A stretch of DNA of 64,000 bases, taken from positions 16,571 to 80,570 of the forward strand of contig JALNWK010000005.1 of the NCBI GenBank assembly GCA_023230925.1, written 5' to 3'. This DNA comes from Limnochordia bacterium. GTDB lineage: Bacteria > Bacillota > Limnochordia > DUMW01. The number at the start of each line of letters is the position of its first letter. Positions within the stretch are counted from its first letter, which is position 1. Positions 52,640-61,247 of this stretch are shown piece after piece. Below the pieces are notes generated by a model. That model searched no databases, was not told the DNA's origin, and saw only the letters and a list, made by a program, of their open reading frames with translations. Position numbers and translations under genes: made by a program.

Positions 52640-53790
52640 CAGGTACTACACCTCGCCCCAGCTGCCAGGTTCAGCACCACATCCGCACAACGCTCTACAG
52701 CTCCAGGGGGACCTAGTAATTCCCGGACTCGGCGTAGTTCATGGATTTGACGCTCTCGTTTTGCTCCCTGTAACAATTGGACCGCCTCATGGGCAATATT
52801 TGGAGCCGTTACATCATGCTGAATCAATTCTGGGACGATGCATTTACCAGCAATAATGTTCGGCAGGGCTACATGGGGAATTTGTACGAGTATCTTGGCG
52901 ATATGGTATGTGATCCTAGACAAACGATACATGGTAACCATGGGCACCTGAAACAAAGCAGCCTCTAAAGTGGCAGTCCCACAGCTAATTAATGCTAAGT
53001 CCGCTACCGATAACAGATCATATTGGTACCCATGCACCAACCGCAGGTTCAGACCACACCCCTTATTGGCAACAAACCCTCGGATTAGCGCATCATCAAT
53101 ACTAGCTGCCACCGGAACTAGGTATTGTACTGGTCTTAAGGAATTTGCCTGGATTAACCGCGCGGCTTCGAGCATGATTCCAAAGAGGGACTCAACTTCT
53201 TGCTGCCTACTGCCGGGCATTAGAGCAATCTGTAAAGCATCTGGGTCAATGTTCAAGAAGCGGTAGACTTCCTCCCTGCCCATGGAAGGGTGTGCAGCAT
53301 CTAATAGGGGATGTCCCACGTATTCCACATTGGCTCCAGCTTCTTGATAAACCGAAGCCTCAAAGGGGAACACCGAAGCAACCAGATCGATCAGTCCTGC
53401 TACTTTCTTGGCGCGTCCCCGACGCCAAGCCCAGGCCGAAGGACTAAAATAGTATACACTAGGTACTCCCATATCCTTGGCTGTCTTGGCCAACCTCATA
53501 TTAAACCCTGGAAAGTCTATAAACACAATTGCGTCGGGGCGTTCTTCTTTGAGCTTTCCGGCCGTTCTATGGAGCAGCTTCAGAAGAAACCTAAAATGGC
53601 TAACTACCTCAGCGAAGCCAATGAAACTCATCGATGTAGGATCCTCGAACAACTCCACTCCTGAGCTAGCCATTAACGGACCACCCAGACCAAAAAGGTA
53701 AACATGTGGGTTTTTCTTTCTAATTGCTACAGCCAGCTTCGAACCGTGGAGATCACCCGACGGCTCACCGGCGGCTAACATAATCTTCAT
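52639..53790 (-). CDS. lpxB: Lipid-A-disaccharide synthase
   Basis: Glycosyltransferase of 383 residues that joins UDP-diacylglucosamine and lipid X to form the lipid A disaccharide. Motifs: MLAAGEPSGDLHG at the N-terminus, VFIDFPGFNMRLAK, YFSPSAWAWRRGRAKK, LMPGSRQQEV and SCGTATLEAALFQVPMV. All are typical of true LpxB, unlike the two related genes downstream. It acts at the inner face of the inner membrane. It follows lpxI by 32 bases. Confidence 0.96.
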   Translation of the reverse strand: MKIMLAAGEPSGDLHGSKLAVAIRKKNPHVYLFGLGGPLMASSGVELFEDPTSMSFIGFAEVVSHFRFLLKLLHRTAGKLKEERPDAIVFIDFPGFNMRLAKTAKDMGVPSVYYFSPSAWAWRRGRAKKVAGLIDLVASVFPFEASVYQEAGANVEYVGHPLLDAAHPSMGREEVYRFLNIDPDALQIALMPGSRQQEVESLFGIMLEAARLIQANSLRPVQYLVPVAASIDDALIRGFVANKGCGLNLRLVHGYQYDLLSVADLALISCGTATLEAALFQVPMVTMYRLSRITYHIAKILVQIPHVALPNIIAGKCIVPELIQHDVTAPNIAHEAVQLLQGAKRERQIHELRRVRELLGPPGAVERCADVVLNLAAGARCST

Positions 53791-53822
53791 TATCTATAGA
53801 TACAGTGCCACCTCTCCGTCCA

Positions 53823-54638
53823 TCATGGAATACATACAATGGCGATGTTTGCTTTTTCGGCAGTCCCTAGAATCTTTTCGCGCTCTAGCAGCAATGTCCC
53901 CGACGCGAACACCAAAGCAGTTAACTTAGCTGCGGCCATGGTAGCAAGTGTCTGGGGCCCAATACACGGGATATCAAAACGCTGGTCTTGGTTTTTGCGC
54001 TTCATCTTTACCAAAACCCCACCCCCACCGGTAAGGGCTGCAGCCCGATTAATCGTCGCATCGGTTTGCTCCATCGCCTCCACTGCCACCACTGCAGTAT
54101 CCTTAGCGATTACGGTCTGACCAATATCTAGGTCGGTTAGCACACCTGCTGCCCTTAGCGCTATCTCAATATCTCTTTCCTCCCGAACGGTCGGCTCCCT
54201 GACCCACTGTCCAGGCTCACATACTAACGCACCTACTAGTTCAGTCTGCGCTCCCACGGTAAACCCTTCTTGTTCTAGGTCTGCCGTCAATCCGTATAGA
54301 ATTTGGGAATCGCTTAAAGTGGGCAAAGAGGCAAGCAAAGAAGCAAGGCGTTCATCTGGAATTCCACCACTAATGAAAAGAACTTCCTTCTTTACCTCTC
54401 CTAAGAAATATATGTTTGACACACGGTGTGTGTGTAAAACCTCAATAACCTTACCCCACTGCATCGGGCTTAGCTCATAAATCTGATTGGTGTAATCCCT
54501 AAACCGCTGCCCCTGTTGGGTGAGATCTATTACCGTCAAGTCATATCCGGATTCGGTAGCAAATCTCGCTCCCACTTCAGGCAGTAGCCCTGAACCTGCA
54601 ATCAAACCAATACGCAATTTAGTTCCTTCTTCCATCAT
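53823..54638 (-). CDS. lpxI: UDP-2,3-diacylglucosamine pyrophosphatase, LpxI type
   Basis: Protein of 271 residues of the DUF1009/LpxI family, which hydrolyses UDP-2,3-diacylglucosamine to lipid X. Motifs: LIAGSGLLPEVGA at the start, YFLGEVKKEVLF, a QTVIAKDTAVVAVEAMEGT-like stretch (here ending EAMEQTD) and GPQTLATMAAA near the C-terminus. LpxI replaces LpxH in many non-Proteobacteria. It lies between lpxA and lpxB. Cytoplasmic or peripheral. Confidence 0.95.
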   Translation of the reverse strand: MMEEGTKLRIGLIAGSGLLPEVGARFATESGYDLTVIDLTQQGQRFRDYTNQIYELSPMQWGKVIEVLHTHRVSNIYFLGEVKKEVLFISGGIPDERLASLLASLPTLSDSQILYGLTADLEQEGFTVGAQTELVGALVCEPGQWVREPTVREERDIEIALRAAGVLTDLDIGQTVIAKDTAVVAVEAMEQTDATINRAAALTGGGGVLVKMKRKNQDQRFDIPCIGPQTLATMAAAKLTALVFASGTLLLEREKILGTAEKANIAIVCIP

Positions 54639-54675
54639 CTAGCATTTCTTGGCGACGTCTAGCCATCCTTTTCCT

Positions 54676-55500
54676 CTAACCGCAGATACCCCGCTGGCTG
54701 CCCCGCAAGAACCGAAGCAAGTGATCGATCTCTGGAACGCCAGTCAGCTCCTGCTCCATCTGTTCAATCGCTTGGGTTACATTCAGATTAGAACGATACA
54801 ATATCTTAAAGGCATGCTTAATCTGAGCGCGCACTTCAGGAATAATACCATTCCTGCGCAGTCCCACAATGTTTATTCCATAGACCTTCGCCGGATTCCC
54901 ATCCACCATGAAAAAAGGAGGAACATCCATGGTAACCATACTATGGGCTCCAAGCATAGCCATTTTTCCAATCTTCGTAAACTGATGTACTCCCGAAAGC
55001 CCACCAATTACAGCGGAGTCCTCTATTATAACATGACCACCAATACCCGTTCCGTGGGAAATGATCACGTTATTGCCAATTTGACAGTCATGGGCCACAT
55101 GGACATAGGACATAATCAAATTATGGTTACCTAGGCGGGTCTCACCACCGCCATCTTGAGTACCCACACTAATAGTCGCATATTCCCGTATGATATTTCC
55201 GTCACCGATGAACAGATAGCTTTTCTCCCCTTTGTATTTTAGATCCTGGGGCTCATTTCCGACCACTGCACCGGCATAAATGCGGTTGTTGGCTCCGATT
55301 CTTGTCCACCCTTCAATCACACAATGGGGACCAATGATCGTATTATCGCCAATCTCAACATTATCGCCTACGATAGCATAGGGTCCGATCTCTACATTCT
55401 TGCCTAGTACAGCTCTGGGGGACACAATCGCAGTTTGATGTATCTTCCGATGAATGTGTACCACATTACCACTTTTTACTTGCCTAGCTTGTTCTTCCAC
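54676..55500 (-). CDS. lpxA: UDP-N-acetylglucosamine acyltransferase
   Basis: First enzyme of lipid A synthesis, adding a hydroxyacyl chain to UDP-GlcNAc; 274 residues of left-handed beta-helix built from hexapeptide repeats (IGPYAIVGDNVEIGDN and others). The catalytic histidine is in SYVHVAHDCQIGNN, and the C-terminal helical domain starts near GLRRNGI. A GTG start at 55500 with GGGTGG gives an N-terminal extension of about 20 residues before HQTAIVSPRAVLG, where E. coli LpxA begins; it may be real or the start may lie further in. It follows fabZ by 13 bases. Confidence 0.95.
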   Translation of the reverse strand: MEEQARQVKSGNVVHIHRKIHQTAIVSPRAVLGKNVEIGPYAIVGDNVEIGDNTIIGPHCVIEGWTRIGANNRIYAGAVVGNEPQDLKYKGEKSYLFIGDGNIIREYATISVGTQDGGGETRLGNHNLIMSYVHVAHDCQIGNNVIISHGTGIGGHVIIEDSAVIGGLSGVHQFTKIGKMAMLGAHSMVTMDVPPFFMVDGNPAKVYGINIVGLRRNGIIPEVRAQIKHAFKILYRSNLNVTQAIEQMEQELTGVPEIDHLLRFLRGSQRGICG

Positions 55501-55513
55501 AGTCTCGCCACCC

Positions 55514-55939
55514 TTATTCTTCAGAAGCCATCATGAAAAGCAGCTCTGCCTCCGCGGCCAAGTCGCCATCCACATAAGCTTTCCCTTGGATCTTGGCCAC
55601 TTTTCTACGGGCCTGCAGTACTTCGACTTCCAAGATTAACTGATCACCAGGCCCCACCACTCTACGGAACTTAGCTTTGTCCACACCGGCGAAAAGCGGT
55701 ACAACATTGGCGTCTTCAGGCAATACCACTACGCCTGCGGCTTGAGCCATAGCCTCTAAGATCAATACCCCAGGCATGATTGGATTACCAGGATAATGGC
55801 CTTGAAAATGGGCCTCATTCATGGTCACATTCTTCAGTGCCTTCGCTCTTCGGCCCGGCTCTAGTTCCACAATGCGATCTACCAACAAAAAAGGGTAACG
55901 ATGGGGTATCTTGTCCATTATTTGACGTATATCAAGCAA
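55514..55939 (-). CDS. fabZ: 3-hydroxyacyl-ACP dehydratase
   Basis: Hot-dog fold dehydratase of fatty acid synthesis, 141 residues. The catalytic His is in IPHRYPFLLVDRI and the acidic residue in GVLILEAMAQAAG. It competes with LpxA for hydroxyacyl-ACP, which explains its place between lpxC and lpxA as in many diderms. The start is a TTG with AGGAGG seven bases upstream. Cytoplasmic. Confidence 0.96.
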   Translation of the reverse strand: MLDIRQIMDKIPHRYPFLLVDRIVELEPGRRAKALKNVTMNEAHFQGHYPGNPIMPGVLILEAMAQAAGVVVLPEDANVVPLFAGVDKAKFRRVVGPGDQLILEVEVLQARRKVAKIQGKAYVDGDLAAEAELLFMMASEE

Positions 55940-55987
55940 CCATATTCCTCCTAGTCCTGGATACTACAAGGCAAACAACGGCCTTGC

Positions 55988-56824
55988 CTATGCTAAACAC
56001 AAGTTGCTGCGCATTTGCTTAGCAAGAGAGATATTCAACCGATGTCCGGATTTGATCGCAATAATATGGGCGGAGACCTGACCTAACAGACTCATATCGC
56101 CAATAATATCCAAAACCTTATGCCGCACGATCTCATTAGAAAACCGTAATTCATTCACATAACGGTCTTCGCCCACAACCACTGCCACATTCAAACTACC
56201 ACCCATGGCCAACCCCGCCTCTTGCATTTTCGCAATTTCGTGAGCGAATCCAACGGTTCGTGCCGGAGCTATCTCACTACGAAAACTGCCTTTCCCCAAG
56301 GTGTACTCCATGAATTGGTTACCCACTACCGGGTGGTCGGAAACAAAGGAGTAACTGATTCGCAATTCCGGATAGGGCAGGGCAACCATATGGGAATCTC
56401 CGCTGGATACCCAACAAGGTTTTTCCAGCGTAAAACGTCGACCCGGTTCATTATAGACGATTGTCCCAGCAGATTCAATCAATTCACAAAAAAGGGCAGC
56501 AGAACCATCTGCGATGGGTACTTCTTCCCCATCTATATCAATCTGGGCATTATCGATCCCAGAGGCTTGCAAAGCCGCAAGCAAGTGTTCTACGGTCTTT
56601 ACATAAACCCCCTCCCCACCGAGGGTGGTGCATCTGTTGGTTTCCATCACATTGTCAACAACCGCCTGGATCAGGGGCTGACCCGGTAAATCAACTCGAC
56701 ATAATATATATCCGGTATTTGGTCCTGCTGGTTTAATCGTAATAGTTGTCGATTGGCCTGTATGTATACCTGTTCCGGTATACGATATTTCCCTACCAAT
56801 CGTTGTTTGCAGGGAGGACATCAA
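55988..56824 (-). CDS. lpxC: UDP-3-O-acyl-N-acetylglucosamine deacetylase
   Basis: Zinc deacetylase, the committed step of lipid A synthesis; 278 residues, slightly shorter than E. coli LpxC. Zinc ligands are seen in VKTVEHLLAAL and in HKVLDIIGDMSLLG (His and Asp), with the catalytic general acid in IIAIKSGHRLN. The substrate loop segment DGSAALFCELI is present. It starts at a TTG or the adjacent ATG. It leads the lpx block and has a promoter candidate upstream. Confidence 0.96.
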   Translation of the reverse strand: MMSSLQTTIGREISYTGTGIHTGQSTTITIKPAGPNTGYILCRVDLPGQPLIQAVVDNVMETNRCTTLGGEGVYVKTVEHLLAALQASGIDNAQIDIDGEEVPIADGSAALFCELIESAGTIVYNEPGRRFTLEKPCWVSSGDSHMVALPYPELRISYSFVSDHPVVGNQFMEYTLGKGSFRSEIAPARTVGFAHEIAKMQEAGLAMGGSLNVAVVVGEDRYVNELRFSNEIVRHKVLDIIGDMSLLGQVSAHIIAIKSGHRLNISLAKQMRSNLCLA

Positions 56825-56892
56825 CGGTCGCCTCTCTATCTATTGCTTATCTCCATTAGTACCTTTACAAAAGGCAGCAAAACAACCAATGA

Positions 56893-56921
56893 ATCTTATT
56901 AGCAATTTCGCCATTACCCAA
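56893..56921 (-). promoter_or_regulatory. Candidate promoter of the lpx operon
   Basis: TTGGGT (56921-56916) and TAAGAT (56898-56893) on the minus strand are 17 bases apart, in the 115-base gap before lpxC. Both boxes are only partial matches. Confidence 0.4.
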
Positions 56922-56939
56922 GTAATTCCTGCTTAGTTC

Positions 56940-57671
56940 TTATGAAACCAGCAAACGCTTGTACTTCCTGCCGATATCCGACTGGGGTTCTTCAAAGATC
57001 CGATCGGGGGTACCAGTCTCCACAACCCTCCCCTTGTCCATGAGGACGATCCGATCTGCTACCCGGCGTGCAAAGGACACTTCATGGGTGACAATGATCA
57101 TAGTAGTGTTACTTGTCGCGATTAGCTCCTCCATTACGTCAAGAACCTCGCGCACCAATATGGGATCCAAGGATGCGGTTGGTTCGTCCCACAACATAAG
57201 TTGTGGTTCCATGGCTAGGGCTCTAGCAATCCCAACCCTCTGCTGTTGACCACCGCTGAGCTCTGCTGGCTTCTGCTGCCAGGACTCATCCATGCCCACT
57301 CTACTCAGGGCAAGCATGGCCCGGTCCCTAGCTAATTTTTCATCTTTTCCGTCCATAACAAGGCCAAACATGACGTTTTCCAAAACGTTAAAGCGACCGA
57401 TCAAATTGAAACCTTGGAAGACGTAACCTATTTTCTTCCGCAAAGCCAAAAGATCCCTGCGGTTCATATCTAGTACTGACTGTTCCTGCAGTAATATGCG
57501 CCCGTGATCCGGCTCCACAAGACGGTTTATGCACCGAACAGAGGTGGATTTCCCGCAACCACTGGGCCCCATAATAACGACGGTTTCCCCCTCTTCAACA
57601 TCTAGCATAAATCCATCCAGGGCCGTGATTTTCCCATAGTGTTTGATCAAATCAATCATTCGCAAAAACAC
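56940..57671 (-). CDS. ABC transporter ATPase (polar amino acid transporter class)
   Basis: ATPase subunit of 243 residues. Motifs: Walker A GPSGCGKSTS, Q-loop in YVFQGFNLI, signature LSGGQQQRVGIARAL, Walker B LMLWDEPTASLDP and switch His in IIVTHEVSFA. The sequence pattern is that of GlnQ/HisP-type ATPases, which serve amino acid importers. Its partner encoded directly upstream is unlike an amino acid permease. GTG start at 57671 with GGGGG seven bases before; the frame is open to 57695 but would overlap the permease gene. The substrate is unknown; location between lptA and lpxC suggests an envelope role. Confidence 0.85.
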   Translation of the reverse strand: MFLRMIDLIKHYGKITALDGFMLDVEEGETVVIMGPSGCGKSTSVRCINRLVEPDHGRILLQEQSVLDMNRRDLLALRKKIGYVFQGFNLIGRFNVLENVMFGLVMDGKDEKLARDRAMLALSRVGMDESWQQKPAELSGGQQQRVGIARALAMEPQLMLWDEPTASLDPILVREVLDVMEELIATSNTTMIIVTHEVSFARRVADRIVLMDKGRVVETGTPDRIFEEPQSDIGRKYKRLLVS

Positions 57672-57688
57672 AGAACAACCCCCTACGC

Positions 57689-59782
57689 TCAGCACTTTTT
57701 TCGCCGTTGATTTATGGTCTGCACAATACCAGGTCTGCCAGCGGGAATTACAATCTCTCGCAGGATCTGCGCGTAGGATAGCCCCAAAGCCTCTGCAGCT
57801 AGTATCTCTTCTCCGTTAACAGGGCTAATCCGCTCGGCAAGCAAAGCCATAACAGTACCAATCAAAGCACCTAGGACAAACACCAAGAAGGTATTTAGGT
57901 GAGGAATGTTTCCCCCACTTAACCAGTAGATGGCGCTCAGCAATAAGGATCCTGAAGCTGCACCGAATAGCACCGTTGGAACTAACGTTCTTAGCCTACG
58001 TCGATTACCTCTACAGCTGTTAAGCAACAGTCGTCTAGCTGCATTAAGAATAGTGGCCTGATCCAAAAGAAACACCAAAACGACAAAGACAATACTGAGC
58101 AGGCCCGCGATGATACCACGGACTTCACTAAGCACATTGAATAAGACTGAGATGGCACTTGGCATGATCACTCCAACGGGTAAGGTAAACACATCAATGT
58201 GCTCAAATCCGTCAAGTCCTTGTAGGGAATGCTCTAGTTCCTGGTAAGGTATATTCCCGTCAAGCAAGAACTCGATTTTGCTCCCTGGGATTACATCGCC
58301 GCCAAGATATTGATCAATCAAGGCCACAGACTGACCGATTTCCTCATCGGCCAGCTGGGGCAGGCTATCTTTCACAAAGCGAATCTGCTCAATTATCTGC
58401 TCTAGGTCAATGGTTGAGATAGCACCGATTCTAGTGGAGATGCTTTCCAATGTATCTTGCATCGCCGCCACATCTAGATCCTTGAAAGAACCCACAGGAT
58501 CATCACCAGCACCCATGGCTTCCTTAAACAAGTTGTTCAGTAGTAACGTCAATAGTAGTTCAGTGCCTTGCGGAGTACCGTTAGGGCTTTGACTTAATTG
58601 GGTAAGCTGCTGCTGCAGTTGACCTAACTGAACCAAGGCGCGCTGGAAGGTCTTTAGTGTCTGTTCAGCATTGGAAACCGCAGTGTCGGCATCCTCAGCA
58701 AGTCCCTCCAGTTCTTGAAGCAGTTCGACACTATCATCAATGGCCTGGGCTAACCGGTATCTTTCATTACTGATCGTAACGGTACCGACTTGTTCGCCTA
58801 CCTGATCCTGGGGCAGTAATCTGTAGATTGGCATGCATTCTAAAGACGCCGTCATGTTTGAGGCATCACCGACAATAACCAACGCCGAAGCCAGTCTTTC
58901 ATTCACCTGGAGTACTTCTACCACCAGATCCCCGGTATCACCGTTTGTAACCATCAAACGTTCCCCTGGATGCACATCGTTAGCTTCGGTAAGGGTGATT
59001 TCCACCCGGGAAGCATAAGTCAACAGAAAGCTCTTCATTTCATGAAGTACTTTACGAAATGACTGCACACTCTGGTCATCTTCTCCGGATGAGATGTCCT
59101 TGAGAACACGAGGCTGAAACTTTGCGGTAATCTGCTCCTGCAAAGTAGCCGACAATCCTTGTATATCCTGGGGATCAGTATCTAGGGGCAAACGAAACTC
59201 AATCAGTTGATAGGACTCAAGCAACCCAGTGATCCTTTCCCGCACACGACTGCTTTCATCTACTGTTTCCAATAGGACATAGACATCGGAACCTTTAGTG
59301 AAAGCACAGCGCACATTGTCGAACAGCTCTATCTCACTGACTAATTCCTGACGGACCCCTTGATTGACACCACTAATAACAATGGAAGGCTCGGCAACAA
59401 TGGTTACACCGGAAAAACCGGAGACCCCGGCAAAATATGACGCTAAATTCTGAAAAATGTCTGCGGAATAATACTCATCTGGCAGCCCTAAAAACAAGTT
59501 GGTCTTTCCCGCGATGGTTATTCCTTCTTTCCACTTGGCTCCCGGCAGACTCTCCTCAATGATTCTTTTGAACTCAGGAATCGCCGCTTCTTTGGCCTCC
59601 TTCCTGATATGTATCACCGCATCATACTGTCCCAATTCCCCTACTAATCCTGCCGCGGTATCACCAAAGTACGTATCCACTGCCCAAGCTCCACCGGCCG
59701 CAAGCAAAGACCCTACGAGAATTGTAACAATAAAGATACTTAACAGATCTTTTGCAAAACCATCTGAAAATACGGTGAGCAT
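57689..59782 (-). CDS. ABC transporter permease-like protein with a 500-residue extracytoplasmic domain
   Basis: Protein of 697 residues that I cannot place in a named family. Topology: one N-terminal membrane helix (about 10-35), a large extracytoplasmic part to about 540 including a coiled coil near 345-405, then three helices (about 553-575, 600-621, 630-650). The C-terminal tail EILAAEALGLSYAQILREI is an EAA-type motif that contacts ABC ATPases. One helix, large outer domain, three helices is the arrangement of MacB/LolE/FtsX-type proteins. EAA loops instead belong to importers, so the combination is unusual. GGGAGGGAG precedes the ATG at 59782; the longer frame to 59863 has no good site. 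Confidence 0.72.
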   Translation of the reverse strand: MLTVFSDGFAKDLLSIFIVTILVGSLLAAGGAWAVDTYFGDTAAGLVGELGQYDAVIHIRKEAKEAAIPEFKRIIEESLPGAKWKEGITIAGKTNLFLGLPDEYYSADIFQNLASYFAGVSGFSGVTIVAEPSIVISGVNQGVRQELVSEIELFDNVRCAFTKGSDVYVLLETVDESSRVRERITGLLESYQLIEFRLPLDTDPQDIQGLSATLQEQITAKFQPRVLKDISSGEDDQSVQSFRKVLHEMKSFLLTYASRVEITLTEANDVHPGERLMVTNGDTGDLVVEVLQVNERLASALVIVGDASNMTASLECMPIYRLLPQDQVGEQVGTVTISNERYRLAQAIDDSVELLQELEGLAEDADTAVSNAEQTLKTFQRALVQLGQLQQQLTQLSQSPNGTPQGTELLLTLLLNNLFKEAMGAGDDPVGSFKDLDVAAMQDTLESISTRIGAISTIDLEQIIEQIRFVKDSLPQLADEEIGQSVALIDQYLGGDVIPGSKIEFLLDGNIPYQELEHSLQGLDGFEHIDVFTLPVGVIMPSAISVLFNVLSEVRGIIAGLLSIVFVVLVFLLDQATILNAARRLLLNSCRGNRRRLRTLVPTVLFGAASGSLLLSAIYWLSGGNIPHLNTFLVFVLGALIGTVMALLAERISPVNGEEILAAEALGLSYAQILREIVIPAGRPGIVQTINQRRKKC

Positions 59783-59831
59783 CGGGCTCCCTCCCCAAGA
59801 TATGGATAATGCGTTTGACTTTTGCATTAGC

Positions 59832-59840
59832 ATTATACCA
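59832..59840 (-). promoter_or_regulatory. Extended -10 promoter of the ABC transporter pair
   Basis: On the minus strand TGG directly precedes a perfect TATAAT (59837-59832), an extended -10 box. No good -35 box was found. Transcription would start near 59825, about 43 bases before the ATG at 59782. Confidence 0.55.
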
Positions 59841-59884
59841 TAGGTGGAAAGGGAGCAGAACAAGCAAATTGGGCTACTTATGTC

Positions 59885-60547
59885 TTAAAGTGTAAAGTCC
59901 AAACGCCCCGGCCCAGTTCCAATAATACTCTCATTGTCAAGATCAATGGTGAAACTTGCACCTCGCCATGTTCCTTGTTCGGTGATCAGGCTTGCGTTAC
60001 CTGTTAGGAAAACAACTTCCTCAGCATCTAGGTAGGTCACTACATCTGCACGGCCCTCTCGATCCTTATTGAAGAAGACCACATCTTCCTGGGCAATCAT
60101 CTTGTTCTCGGTGTCAAAATACTCAAGGTATCCTGACCTAAGCTCAACTTTTGTCCCTTCCCCAGCAGACTCTCGTTGCACCAGATGAACATTCCCACTG
60201 ATTATGTATCGTTCTTCATCAAACAGGGCCTCGACCTTATCTGCCGTGATGACGCTGTCTTCTTTCACCACGCGAACCTGGCCAGTAATCAGTGCCCGCT
60301 GCTCTTTTCCAAAGTATTCCACCCGGGTTGCAGTTATTTCCATACGTTCAAAGGTAATCCGCACATAGCCGGCCTTTGGAGCAATAACCCAGATGTCTTC
60401 CTTTAAGTCTCCGGTCACCGACGTGTCATCGATTGGCGCATCGATTACCTCAATGGTGACTTGTTTGCTTTCCTGCGCGTATACCCCAATACTAAGCAAT
60501 CCAACTAGCAAAACCACCCACACTGATATTCTTAAAGTTTTTTCCAT
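59885..60547 (-). CDS. lptA: LptA-like periplasmic LPS bridge protein
   Basis: Protein of 220 residues with a signal peptide (about 1-23, ending GVYAQE) and OstA/LptA beta-jellyroll repeats. Typical segments are RVEYFGKEQRALITGQVRVVKEDSVITADKVEALFDEER (read in pieces) and a later NKMIAQEDVVFF. LptA forms the periplasmic bridge for LPS between inner and outer membranes. GGGGGG lies five bases before the ATG at 60547; the open frame to 60586 overlaps lptC. It follows lptC and lptD in one unit. Confidence 0.85.
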   Translation of the reverse strand: MEKTLRISVWVVLLVGLLSIGVYAQESKQVTIEVIDAPIDDTSVTGDLKEDIWVIAPKAGYVRITFERMEITATRVEYFGKEQRALITGQVRVVKEDSVITADKVEALFDEERYIISGNVHLVQRESAGEGTKVELRSGYLEYFDTENKMIAQEDVVFFNKDREGRADVVTYLDAEEVVFLTGNASLITEQGTWRGASFTIDLDNESIIGTGPGRLDFTL

Positions 60548-60566
60548 AGTTGCCCCCCCATATTGC

Positions 60567-61235
60567 CTAGGCGTCAATCTCCTCATCAGCCCCTAGCTTT
60601 AACTCAAGACGCACATTGCCAAATAGCTCCACAGCTTGTTCCTCGGAGTCATAAACTACGTGATCAGCAAGGATGCGCTGCTTCTCCCCTTGCTTAATCT
60701 CCACATGACCGCTAATCGATAGCTGCTTGGTTGATAGATCCCCCTCCATTCTCTCTGCATTCAACTGGTTTTCCCCTATATAGGCCACTACTGGTCCAGA
60801 GGATGTAAAGGTCCCTTTACTGGAGTTATACTGCATACCATCGGTCAGGAAACGTTCTTCTTTCTCGGTGGTTATCTCAACTTGACCTAGAAGCCGGAAA
60901 TCGTCGGTTCTCCGATTCCAAATTCCTTCCTGCCCGGTGAAGTGAAAGGTAGGCTCACCATCTTGAAAGATCATACCAGAACCGATGTCCTTAATCGCCG
61001 CCTCGTTCTCCCCTTCGCCAACTACCATCATGGAAGCATCGATTTGCCATTGCTTGTATCCCGAACGGCGACCAATCAAAACCACGTCCTTGAAATACAT
61101 TCCCGGATCAGCTTTTTCTTCAGAAATAGCCGCAGGTGGGTCAGCAACCTCTTGGTCAGAAGCGATATATCTATAGACGAAAAGACCACTTAGGCAAAGG
61201 CCCAATATGATTATAACACTAACTCGCTTTCCCAC
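60567..61235 (-). CDS. lptC: LptC-like LPS export protein
   Basis: Bitopic inner membrane protein of 222 residues with an N-terminal helix (about 5-23) and a periplasmic beta domain of the LptC family (pattern DVVLIGRRSGYKQWQI and LADHVVYDSEEQAVEL). It receives LPS from LptB/LptF/G and passes it to LptA. GTG start with GGGGAGG six bases before. It lies 12 bases after lptD and 19 before lptA. Length is slightly above the usual 190. Confidence 0.88.
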   Translation of the reverse strand: MGKRVSVIIILGLCLSGLFVYRYIASDQEVADPPAAISEEKADPGMYFKDVVLIGRRSGYKQWQIDASMMVVGEGENEAAIKDIGSGMIFQDGEPTFHFTGQEGIWNRRTDDFRLLGQVEITTEKEERFLTDGMQYNSSKGTFTSSGPVVAYIGENQLNAERMEGDLSTKQLSISGHVEIKQGEKQRILADHVVYDSEEQAVELFGNVRLELKLGADEEIDA

Positions 61236-61247
61236 CTTAGACCTCCC

